Under the pieces are notes generated by a model that was not told the origin of the DNA, did not search any database, and was given only the letters and a program-made list of their open reading frames with translations. A stretch of DNA of 5,542 bases from Clostridiales bacterium (lineage in GTDB: Bacteria; Bacillota; Clostridia; Christensenellales; Aristaeellaceae). The DNA is taken from NCBI GenBank assembly GCA_004555535.1, contig SFHU01000152.1:1-5542 (forward strand). The letters are read 5' to 3'. This document shows, piece by piece, positions 1-5,487 of the stretch. Position 1 is the first letter of the stretch. Each line of letters starts with the position of its first letter. Both the position numbers and the translations under genes were made by a program.

Positions 1-223
1 TATCCACAGGCCTGGGGAAAGTTATGGACAACCGACGTGGAAAAGTCGCAGACTCTGTGGAAAAACCGTCATTTTATTGGGTTTTTCCCGAAAAAACGCT
101 GTGGACAAAACTGGGGAAAACTGTGGAAAACCTGTGGGCAACCCGTGTATAACCCTTGCGCGGATTCGTAACAATTCTTGCGGGGATATAAATATCGGTG
201 AATCCTACATATCGTGTGGAAAA
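1..223. other. oriC: Probable replication origin segment: DnaA-box cluster
   Basis: DnaA binds 9-mers close to TTATCCACA (reverse complement TGTGGATAA). The sequence shows TATCCACA cut by the window edge at 1-8. In the opposite orientation there are exact copies of TGTGGAAAA at 56-64, 122-130 and 215-223, TGTGGACAA at 100-108 and TGTGGGCAA at 133-141. Weaker forms are TATGGACAA (23-31), CGTGGAAAA (36-44), TGGGGAAAA (112-120) and CGTGTATAA (144-152). The boxes starting at 100, 112, 122, 133 and 144 are about one helical turn apart, which would favour a cooperative DnaA filament. A/T-rich patches at about 61-100 and 185-196 could serve as unwinding sites. Dense DnaA-box clusters mark bacterial oriC, usually beside dnaA; dnaA itself is not in the window, so its presence to the left is inferred. 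A DnaA-controlled promoter region without origin function is the main alternative. Confidence 0.68.
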
Positions 224-289
224 CCGCCGTCATAATCGCTCTGCCGCCGGCATATTCCTTGAAACGGCCATCCGGGGGAGGGGAGCGTT

Positions 290-1102
290 ATGAACGGTTT
301 TCTGAGGGATCGCGTGGCTCTGACGGCGGGACTGCTGCTGGGGATTTCGCTCGTGTGCACGGGCGCGCTGCTCTATGGCGCGGGCAGCAGCGCCATGCAG
401 ACCTTCGCGGCGGAGCAGACCGCCGGGGCGGCGGACGGGACGCTGCCGCAGGAGGACGCGGGGCCGCTCGCGGAGATGACCATCGCCGTCGATCCCGGCC
501 ACGGCGGCTATGACGGCGGCGCGGTAGGCCGGGTCAGCGGGACGCCGGAGAAGGGGCTGAACCTCGACGTCGCGCTGCGGCTGGCAAGGCTGCTGGAGGC
601 GAAGGGCGCGAGGGTCATCATGACGCGCACGGACGACCGCGCGCTGTGCGACGAGGACCCGCCCATCCGCAAGAAGCTGCAGGACATGCAGCGGCGCGCG
701 GCGCTGATTCAGGCGGGCGGGGCGGACATGGTGCTCTCCATCCACATGAACGAATACGCGGGGCGCAGCGAGAGCGGGCCGCAGGTCTTTTTCAGGGAGG
801 GCTGCCCGGCAGGACGTCTGCTCGCGGGCGCGATTCAGCAGGCGATGATCGAAGGCCTCCATCCCAAGACGCAGCGCACGGCGCTGGGCGGGGACTACTA
901 CATCCTGACGCTGGGCGTGCCCTCGGCGCTGGTGGAATGCGGATTTCTCTCCAACCGGGACGAGGAGGCGCGGCTGCTGACGGAAAGCTACCGCGAGGAG
1001 GTGGCGCAGGCGGTCTGCGCGGGCGTGCTCGCCTGGGCGTCGCTGCCGGGGGAACATCCCGAGCCGCTTGCGGCGGTCGATCGGTCGGATGAGCCGCACT
1101 GA
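290..1102 (+). CDS. cwlD: N-acetylmuramoyl-L-alanine amidase, CwlD-like
   Basis: A zinc-dependent amidase (Amidase_3 family) that cleaves the bond between N-acetylmuramic acid and L-alanine in peptidoglycan. CwlD of Bacillus does this in the spore cortex, as a step toward muramic delta-lactam needed for germination. The 270-residue protein has a short N-terminal hydrophobic segment (about 9-31, LTAGLLLGISLVCTGALLYG), a signal anchor that places the enzyme outside the membrane, then a linker and the catalytic domain from about 64. Expected zinc ligands are visible: H71 in DPGHGG, E87 in TPEKG and H152 in SIHMN. The catalytic glutamate is E216 in LVECGFLSN. MTRTDD (111-116) and the late FLSN motif also match CwlD. 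ATG 290 is preceded by GGAGGGG at 277-283, 8 nt away counting from GGAGG. The protein is slightly longer than Bacillus CwlD because of the linker and a C-terminal tail. A vegetative or other sporulation amidase of the same family cannot be excluded. No U-tract terminator follows. Confidence 0.85.
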   Translation: MNGFLRDRVALTAGLLLGISLVCTGALLYGAGSSAMQTFAAEQTAGAADGTLPQEDAGPLAEMTIAVDPGHGGYDGGAVGRVSGTPEKGLNLDVALRLARLLEAKGARVIMTRTDDRALCDEDPPIRKKLQDMQRRAALIQAGGADMVLSIHMNEYAGRSESGPQVFFREGCPAGRLLAGAIQQAMIEGLHPKTQRTALGGDYYILTLGVPSALVECGFLSNRDEEARLLTESYREEVAQAVCAGVLAWASLPGEHPEPLAAVDRSDEPH

Positions 1103-1124
1103 GGCGATTTTCAGAGAAAACCGG

Positions 1125-1260
1125 ACGATAGGCGCGAAGCGAAGAAGGGGTTTGGGGATGAAATCCCCAAGCAGGTCATAGGGCGGCAGCCCTATCGTAT
1201 CTCAATATTCATTAAGAAGGCAGTTTCAGAGCAGGCTGCGAAGCAGCCTACGATTGAAAC
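1125..1260. repeat. Hairpin-rich intergenic element with competing pairings
   Basis: This non-coding stretch contains several inverted repeats. TTGGGGAT (1152-1159) pairs with ATCCCCAA (1163-1170) over a GAA loop. ATAGGGC (1178-1184) pairs with GCCCTAT (1189-1195). AGGCTGC (1233-1239) pairs with GCAGCCT (1243-1249) over a GAA loop and is enclosed by GTTTCA (1223-1228) and TGAAAC (1255-1260). ACGATAGG (1125-1132) can pair with CCTATCGT (1191-1198) instead, which would break the second hairpin. ATCGTA (1194-1199) can also pair with TACGAT (1249-1254). None is followed by a T-run, so these are not standard terminators. The pattern suits a dispersed palindromic repeat or miniature element, or a structured RNA; no known family is recognised. 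Confidence 0.5.
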
Positions 1261-1294
1261 GGGCTCGATGTGCAAAGCAGGAATTCAGGCCTAA

Positions 1295-1311
1295 ACCGGC
1301 ATGATGCCGGT
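1295..1311. repeat. 17-bp near-perfect palindrome
   Basis: ACCGGCAT and ATGCCGGT flank a single central G. The symmetry could be a dimeric repressor operator or a cruciform or hairpin tip belonging to the adjacent repeat element. It lies about 130 bp upstream of the mrnC promoter -35, too far for simple steric repression, and no T-run follows it. Nothing else between here and the promoter at 1439 gives a supported feature. Confidence 0.4.
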
Positions 1312-1438
1312 GGCATTTCCGACGAAGTGATGGTTGTCCAGTTGCTTTGTGCCCGAGACCGGAGCCTTGCAGATGAACTTACAGAGTAATGCAGAAGCGA
1401 TGATGGCGGATTTTCCGATGCCGTGCGGGCTTTCGGGC

Positions 1439-1467
1439 TTTACCTTTGCGGAAATTGATGATATACT
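1439..1467 (+). promoter_or_regulatory. Sigma-A extended -10 promoter for the mrnC-sigH cluster
   Basis: A -35-like TTTACC (1439-1444), a 17-nt spacer and TATACT (1462-1467) are preceded by TG at 1459-1460, giving an extended -10 (TGATATACT). Transcription would begin near 1474, leaving a leader of about 60 nt before the proposed mrnC start. This is the only convincing promoter found between the amidase and the end of sigH, so it probably drives the five-gene cluster. Confidence 0.6.
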
Positions 1468-1533
1468 GTAGGCTACGAAAATGGATGAAAAGGCGCTTTC
1501 GCCCATCAGGAAGATTGAAAAGGATGTGGCCTT

Positions 1534-1980
1534 TTGCAGCAGGAGGGACTGGAGGCGGCGCGCAGCGTCATGGGGGAGATGGACCCCCGGACGCTCAACC
1601 CGCTTCAGATGGCATATATCGGCGACACGGTGCACGACCTCTACGTCCGCAGCCGGCTGGTCGCGCGCGGCATGAGCGTCGGCGCGATGCACAGGCAGGC
1701 GGTGCGCATGGTCAGCGCCGCGGCGCAGGCGAGGATGCTTGAGGCGATCGAGGATGAGCTGACCGCAGCGGAGGCCGACATCGCCCGGCGCGGGCGCAAC
1801 GCGCAGGCCAAGCACGCCGCGCCCAAACACGCCGATCCCGCCGATTACGCGCACGCCACAGGGCTGGAGGCGCTCTGGGGCTATCTGTATATCACGAAAC
1901 AGAACGAGCGGCTGAGCGCGCTGATGGCGGACGCGCTTACGCGCACGGAGGCACTATGGCAAAGGCAAAACTCAAGGTGA
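1534..1980 (+). CDS. mrnC: Mini-ribonuclease III
   Basis: MrnC is an RNase III catalytic domain without the double-stranded-RNA-binding domain. In Bacillus it matures both ends of 23S rRNA in 50S precursors as a homodimer. The 148-residue product has the signature NPLQMAYIGDTVHDLYVR (22-39), with the catalytic aspartate D31, then RRGRNAQAK (85-93), also present in Bacillus MrnC. The second acidic motif is GLEALWGYLYI (110-120), with E112. Length and domain content match the family. The start is uncertain. TTG 1534 is the only usable start upstream in frame (a TGA lies at 1516-1518) and has AAAAGGA at 1518-1524. In-frame ATGs at 1570 and 1579 are poorly spaced from Shine-Dalgarno sequences, but ATG 1579 (MDPRTLNP) would give a protein closer in size to other MrnC proteins. 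The 3' end overlaps thyX by 25 nt, suggesting translational coupling. Confidence 0.9.
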   Translation: MQQEGLEAARSVMGEMDPRTLNPLQMAYIGDTVHDLYVRSRLVARGMSVGAMHRQAVRMVSAAAQARMLEAIEDELTAAEADIARRGRNAQAKHAAPKHADPADYAHATGLEALWGYLYITKQNERLSALMADALTRTEALWQRQNSR

Positions 1981-2681
1981 TTTTGCTGCGCGCGACGCCC
2001 GATCCCGACGAGATTGTGGCGCTGGGCGCGCGGCTTTGCTACGCGCAGGCCGATATCGAGAGCCTGCGGGAGCGCGTCGAGGCGGCGGACCAGCAGAAAT
2101 ATGTGGAGCGCGTCATGGGGCGTGGGCATCTGTCCGTGACCGAGCACGCGAGCTTCACGTTCGCCGTGGAGGGCGTCTCGCGGGCGCTGCTCGCGCAGCT
2201 GACGCGGCACAGGATCGCGTCGTTCTCCGTGCAGAGCCAGCGCTATGTCTCGATGGCGGACGGGTTTGACTACGTCATTCCCCCGTCGATCTCGGCGCTG
2301 GGCGAGGCACAGGAGCGCGAGTTCGTGAGGCAGATGGACACCATGCACGCATGGTATCGCAGCTGGCAGGAAAAACTGGGCGGGTCGGGCGAGGCGGCCA
2401 ATCAGGACGCGCGCTTCGTGCTGCCCAACGCCGCGGCGACGCGCCTGCTGGTGACGATGAACGCGCGGGAGCTGCTGCACTTCTTCGAGCTGCGCTGCTG
2501 CAACCGCGCGCAGTGGGAAATCCGCGAGATGGCCTGGCAGATGCTGGCGGCCTGCCGGCGCGAGGCGCCCGCGCTGTTTGCCCATGCCGGGCCTGCTTGC
2601 CTGCGGGGCGCCTGTCCGGAGGGAAAAAACACCTGCGGCAGGGCCGACGAGGTGCGCGAGCGGGCGCAGACGCTTGACTGA
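1956..2681 (+). CDS. thyX: Flavin-dependent thymidylate synthase
   Basis: ThyX makes dTMP from dUMP using methylenetetrahydrofolate as carbon donor and NAD(P)H-reduced FAD as reductant. It is unrelated to ThyA and yields tetrahydrofolate rather than dihydrofolate. The defining ThyX motif RHRxxSx6R is intact as RHRIASFSVQSQR (84-96), with the conserved serine S89. The substrate-binding region NARELLHFFELRC (169-181) and AQWEIREMA (185-193) follow. The 241-residue length is usual. The tail has three cysteines (C215, C220, C227) in a GPAC...CPEGKNTCG pattern that I recall from clostridial ThyX; a structural metal site is possible but not shown. GGAGG at 1947-1951 lies 4 nt before the ATG, inside the end of mrnC. 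A tetrahydrofolate-sparing enzyme would suit an organism lacking dihydrofolate reductase, but this window cannot test that. Confidence 0.95.
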   Translation: MAKAKLKVILLRATPDPDEIVALGARLCYAQADIESLRERVEAADQQKYVERVMGRGHLSVTEHASFTFAVEGVSRALLAQLTRHRIASFSVQSQRYVSMADGFDYVIPPSISALGEAQEREFVRQMDTMHAWYRSWQEKLGGSGEAANQDARFVLPNAAATRLLVTMNARELLHFFELRCCNRAQWEIREMAWQMLAACRREAPALFAHAGPACLRGACPEGKNTCGRADEVRERAQTLD

Positions 2682-2736
2682 GCGATGATCAATTTGAAGA
2701 CACGCAATGACGGTTCAGACCGGGAAAGAGGAAACC

Positions 2737-3966
2737 ATGGCATACTACGATCAGTTTACAAAGAAGCCGAAGAGCCACAGGGACGACTGGCGCGACGACG
2801 AATTTACCCGCCGTCCCCAGCGCGACGAGGGCAAGGGCGTGCCGCCCGTTGAGCGGCGCAGCTACAATGACCGCCCGAACGGCGGGGAGCGCCGCGGCTA
2901 CAATGACCGCCCGAACGGCGGGGAGCGGCGCAGCTACAGCGACCGCCCGAGCAATGGCGAGCGCCGCAGCTACGGCGACCGCCCGAGCAATGGCGAGCGG
3001 CGCAGCTACAATGACCGCCCGAACGGCGGCGAGCGGCGCGCGTATAATGACCGTCCGAACAATGGAGAACGCCGCCCCTACGGCGACCGCCCGAACGGCG
3101 GGGAGCGCCGCGGCTACAATGACCGCCCGAACGGCGGCGAGCGCCCCGCGTTCAGCGGACCGCGTCCTGCGCGTCAGGAGCGTCCTGTCCGCGACGACCG
3201 GTTTGAGCGCCCGATGACCCCGCCGCCCGCCGCGGAGGAGATGGAGAGCAACCTGCTCGTCGGGCGCAACCCGATCCGCGAGGCGCTGCGCGCCGGGCGC
3301 GACCTGGAAAAGCTGCTGGTCGCGCGGGGCGAGCTGATCGGCTCGGCGAGGGAGATTGTCGCGATGGCCCGCGAGGCGAAGGTCGTCGTGCAGGAGGTCG
3401 ACCGCGCGAGGCTGGACGCGATGGCCCCGAACCATCAGGGCCTGATCGCCGTCGCCTCGGCCTATGCCTACAGCACGGTGGAGGACATGTTTGAGCTGGC
3501 GAAGGCGCGCGGCGAGCAGCCGTTCCTCGTGATCCTCGACGGCGTGACCGACCCACACAACCTCGGCGCGATCATCCGCAGCGCCGAATGCGTCGGCGCG
3601 CACGGCGTCATCCTGCCCGAGCGCCGCTGCGTCGGGCTGACCCCCGCGGCCGTCAAGGCGAGCGCCGGCGCGGTGGAGCATATCCCCGTCGCCCGTGAGG
3701 TCAACCTCACGCGCCTGATCGAGCGCCTCAAGAAGGAGGGCGTGTGGATCTACGGCGCGGCGATGGAGGGCGAGGACTACCGCAAGGTCGACTTTTCCGG
3801 AGCGGCGGCGCTGGTCATCGGCTCCGAGGGCGAGGGCATCTCCCGCCTCGTGGCGCAGAGCTGCGACAGGCTCGTCTCCCTGCCCATGCGCGGGAAGATC
3901 GGCTCGCTCAACGCCTCCGTGGCGGCGGGCGTGCTGCTCTACGCCGTCATGGCCTCGAGGGGCTGA
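2737..3966 (+). CDS. rlmB: 23S rRNA 2'-O-ribose methyltransferase (RlmB/TrmH family) with repeat-rich N-terminus
   Basis: A SPOUT-fold methyltransferase expected to methylate the 2'-OH of a 23S rRNA guanosine (G2251 in E. coli) using S-adenosylmethionine. In the 409-residue protein, the N-terminal RNA-binding domain begins near 172 (NLLVGRNPIREALRAG) and includes APNHQGLIAV. The knotted catalytic domain follows with three motifs: LDGVTDPHNLGAIIRSAE (267-284), with the NLG loop and conserved arginine R281; ALVIGSEGEGIS (358-369); and IGSLNASVAAGVLLYA (388-403). Residues 1-171 are extra compared with E. coli RlmB. They are highly charged and include eight 12-residue repeats (ERRxYxDRPxxG). ATG 2737 was chosen because AGAGGA (2727-2732) precedes it closely; ATG 2707, ten codons upstream, has a poorer site. 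Other SpoU targets are possible, but the position beside mrnC and rae1 supports RlmB. Confidence 0.9.
   Translation: MAYYDQFTKKPKSHRDDWRDDEFTRRPQRDEGKGVPPVERRSYNDRPNGGERRGYNDRPNGGERRSYSDRPSNGERRSYGDRPSNGERRSYNDRPNGGERRAYNDRPNNGERRPYGDRPNGGERRGYNDRPNGGERPAFSGPRPARQERPVRDDRFERPMTPPPAAEEMESNLLVGRNPIREALRAGRDLEKLLVARGELIGSAREIVAMAREAKVVVQEVDRARLDAMAPNHQGLIAVASAYAYSTVEDMFELAKARGEQPFLVILDGVTDPHNLGAIIRSAECVGAHGVILPERRCVGLTPAAVKASAGAVEHIPVAREVNLTRLIERLKKEGVWIYGAAMEGEDYRKVDFSGAAALVIGSEGEGISRLVAQSCDRLVSLPMRGKIGSLNASVAAGVLLYAVMASRG
2851..3138 (+). repeat. Eight in-frame 36-bp tandem repeats in rlmB
   Basis: Eight consecutive 36-bp units each encode a 12-residue variant of ERR[S/G/A/P]Y[N/S/G]DRP[N/S][G/N]G. 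A ninth, degenerate unit starts at 3139 (ERPAFSG). Units at 2887 and 3103 differ at only one base, indicating recent duplication or homogenisation; others vary mainly at Y-x-D and P-x-x. The peptide is rich in Arg, Asp, Gly and Tyr and should be disordered and RNA-binding, resembling tails on some bacterial RNA helicases and pseudouridine synthases. The period is a multiple of three, so copy-number change would keep the reading frame. Confidence 0.95.
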
Positions 3967-3968
3967 CC

Positions 3969-4478
3969 ATGAAGCCGCTGCTGCTGGTGGACGGCTACAA
4001 CGTCATCGGCGCGTGGAACGTGCCCCGCGCCGAGCGCCTGAGCATCGAGGAGGCGCGCGACAGGCTCGTTCACCTGATTGCCGATTATGCGGGCTACTCC
4101 GGAGAAGAGGTCATCGTCGTCTTTGACGGCCATTACACGGACAGACCGACGCGCTCGCGCATGAACGTGCACGGCGTGGAGGTCGTCTTCACCAAGCACG
4201 CCGAGAGCGCGGACAACTACATCGAGGCGGCCTGCGAGGCCGCGCCGAAGTGGCGCCGCGTGCGCGTGGCGACCAGCGACGCCGTCGAGCAGACGGTGAC
4301 GCTCGGGCGCGGGGCCGTGCGCATCTCCTCGCGGGAATTCCTGCTGGAGCTGACGCAGGTGCGCGCGGCGGGGCGCGGGCACATGCGCGAGGAGAGGGTC
4401 TCGCGCGGGGACATCCTTTCGCGGCTTCCGCCGCATCAGAGGGAAATCTTTGACCGGATGAGAAAGGGCGAGGAATGA
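3969..4478 (+). CDS. rae1: Ribosome-dependent mRNA endonuclease Rae1 (YacP, NYN domain)
   Basis: Rae1/YacP is a PIN-like NYN-domain nuclease that in Bacillus binds the ribosomal A site and cuts translated mRNA. The 169-residue product starts with the family signature LLLVDGYNVIGAW (4-16), with acidic D8 and N11. It continues with VIVVFDGHYT (48-57), then a second acidic site in HAESADNYIEAA (77-88, D82), and VATSDAVEQ (100-108, D104). Together these supply the metal-binding acidic cluster. The C-terminal half (REFLLEL, then a charged tail) matches YacP. The ATG lies 2 nt after the rlmB stop, with GAGGGG at 3957-3962; an upstream in-frame extension inside rlmB is a shadow. Its TGA overlaps the sigH start (ATGA), pointing to coupled translation. 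Confidence 0.92.
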   Translation: MKPLLLVDGYNVIGAWNVPRAERLSIEEARDRLVHLIADYAGYSGEEVIVVFDGHYTDRPTRSRMNVHGVEVVFTKHAESADNYIEAACEAAPKWRRVRVATSDAVEQTVTLGRGAVRISSREFLLELTQVRAAGRGHMREERVSRGDILSRLPPHQREIFDRMRKGEE

Positions 4479-5203
4479 ACACGCTGCACGTGCAGGACGA
4501 ATGGGAAGAGCGGGATACGCCGCCGGCGCAGGACGCGCCGCAGGCGGAGCAGACGCCGGCCGAGCGCCCGGAGGCGCCCTCCGGCTTTGAGGCCATGTCC
4601 GACGAGGAGGTCGCGCTGCTGGCGCAGCGGGGCGACGTCGAGGCCTCCGAATACCTGCTCAACAAGTACAAGAACTTCGTGCGCTCCAAGGCGCGCTCGT
4701 ATTTCCTCGTCGGCGCCGACCACGAGGACATCGTGCAGGAGGGCATGATCGGCCTGTTCAAGGCGTTCCGCGACTTCAAGCCGGACAAGCTCGCCTCCTT
4801 CCACGCCTTTGCCGAGCTCTGCGTCACCCGGCAGATCATCACCGCCATCAAGACCGCGACGCGGCAAAAGCACATCCCGCTCAACTCCTACGTCTCGCTC
4901 AACAAGCCGATCTACGAGGAGGAGAGCGACCGGACGCTGCTGGACATCATCACCGAGGGACGCAGCGCTGACCCGGAGGAGCTGCTCATCGGCCAGGAGA
5001 GCTATGTGAGCATCGAGAGCCGCATCGACGAGGCGCTCTCCCCGCTGGAGCGGCGCGTGCTGGCGGCCTACCTGGACGGAAAGAGCTATCAGGAGATCGC
5101 CGTCATGCTCGGGCGGCACGTCAAGAGCATCGACAACGCGCTCCAGCGCGTCAAGCACAAGCTCGAGCGGCTCATCAGCGAGAAGAACTCGCAGGGCGTC
5201 TGA
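4475..5203 (+). CDS. sigH: RNA polymerase sigma factor SigH (stage 0 sporulation)
   Basis: SigH (Spo0H) directs RNA polymerase to promoters of the transition state and early sporulation. From about residue 41 the protein follows Bacillus SigH closely. The region 2 core has KYKNFVRSKARSYFLVGADHEDIVQEGMIGL (64-94) and the DNA-recognition stretch TRQIITAIKTATRQKHIPLNSY (118-139). Region 4 is LSPLERRVLAAYLDGKSYQEIAVMLGRHVKSIDNALQRVKHKLE (188-231), with its helix-turn-helix. It has 242 residues against about 218 in Bacillus, and the excess is an N-terminal Pro/Ala/Glu-rich tail (about 10-37). ATG 4475 overlaps the rae1 stop and has AAAGGG at 4463-4468. An internal ATG at 4595 (MSDEEVALLA) would give the core length, but its GAGG is only 2 nt away. 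No internal promoter was seen, so expression is probably from the cluster promoter. No clear terminator follows. Confidence 0.96.
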   Translation: MNTLHVQDEWEERDTPPAQDAPQAEQTPAERPEAPSGFEAMSDEEVALLAQRGDVEASEYLLNKYKNFVRSKARSYFLVGADHEDIVQEGMIGLFKAFRDFKPDKLASFHAFAELCVTRQIITAIKTATRQKHIPLNSYVSLNKPIYEEESDRTLLDIITEGRSADPEELLIGQESYVSIESRIDEALSPLERRVLAAYLDGKSYQEIAVMLGRHVKSIDNALQRVKHKLERLISEKNSQGV

Positions 5204-5239
5204 AATGCCGTTTTTATGGGCAAAAATGTTCGGGGCATA

Positions 5240-5268
5240 TTGACAATCCCGGAAGATTTGGATAGAAT
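5240..5268 (+). promoter_or_regulatory. Upstream tandem sigma-A promoter (P1)
   Basis: TTGACA (5240-5245), exactly 17 nt, then TAGAAT (5263-5268): a perfect -35 and a five-of-six -10. Transcription would start near 5275, about 37 nt after sigH ends. With P2 it drives the short Phe/Tyr-rich ORF and whatever lies to the right of the window. Confidence 0.8.
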
Positions 5269-5285
5269 AAGGATGCATAAACCGG

Positions 5286-5314
5286 TTGACAGCCGCGCCT
5301 GGCTGGATTATAAT
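5286..5314 (+). promoter_or_regulatory. Downstream tandem sigma-A promoter (P2), full consensus
   Basis: TTGACA (5286-5291), exactly 17 nt, then TATAAT (5309-5314): a full-consensus housekeeping promoter. Start would be near 5321, leaving only about 26 nt before the leader ORF start codon, just enough for its ribosome-binding site. Such a strong promoter in front of a short ORF suits control by premature termination rather than by initiation. Confidence 0.87.
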
Positions 5315-5346
5315 TTGCCCATCAATCAAGCAAGGAGGACGCCACA

Positions 5347-5487
5347 ATGACTACGATCAACACCCGCAACGCGATGGCGTCCTTCCGCATGGTTGATGCT
5401 GTGCGCTTCTTTAGCGTGCTGTTTTTTTACCGCGGCTTTTATTACTATTACCGCGCTCAAAATGCACGTCTGAATCGAAGCGTCTGA
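5347..5487 (+). CDS. Phe/Tyr-rich leader peptide (probable attenuator peptide)
   Basis: A 46-residue ORF preceded by a strong ribosome-binding site (AAGGAGGA, 5332-5339), 7 nt before the ATG at 5347. Residues 21-35 read FFSVLFFYRGFYYYY: ten of fifteen are Phe or Tyr, including four consecutive Tyr codons (5440-5451). The remainder is unremarkable, with a basic tail ending at V46. No domain is recognised and there is no continuous membrane-spanning stretch. Runs of codons for one kind of amino acid in a short ORF behind a strong promoter are the hallmark of attenuator leaders such as E. coli pheA, pheST and trp leaders. Here scarcity of charged Tyr/Phe tRNA would stall the ribosome and change the folding of the downstream RNA. 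The regulated gene is outside the window; DAHP synthase, chorismate mutase/prephenate enzymes or an aromatic tRNA synthetase are plausible. A small functional protein is the alternative. Confidence 0.8.
   Translation: MTTINTRNAMASFRMVDAVRFFSVLFFYRGFYYYYRAQNARLNRSV

Noticed and set aside
178..215. Sporulation-type (sigma-E or sigma-G) promoter for the amidase gene
   Set aside because: Partial matches such as CATAT at 208-212 exist, but no -35/-10 pair with acceptable spacing could be defended.
230..1099. Minus-strand frame opposite the amidase
   Set aside because: The Arg/His-rich composition is typical of antisense translation in GC-rich DNA, and the plus strand holds a complete catalytic domain.
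1152..1195. Rho-independent terminator after the amidase gene
   Set aside because: The hairpins are good, but neither is followed by a T-rich run.
2674..2736. TTGACT near the thyX stop as a separate rlmB promoter
   Set aside because: No acceptable -10 occurs 15-19 nt downstream.
2851..3138. Direct repeats considered as a CRISPR array
   Set aside because: Units are contiguous without spacers, in frame with rlmB and encode a regular peptide.
2689..3681. Long minus-strand open frame opposite rlmB
   Set aside because: It is a shadow produced by G/C-rich third positions and the 36-bp repeats. Its repetitive translation mirrors the rlmB repeats, and rlmB itself has intact family motifs.
5205..5238. 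Terminator after sigH
   Set aside because: ATGCC/GGCAT is a short stem with a very long loop and no T-run, so termination is not supported.
4436..5347. Minus-strand frame opposite sigH
   Set aside because: It is antisense to a clearly conserved sigma factor and has no recognisable motif; it also crosses both tandem promoters.
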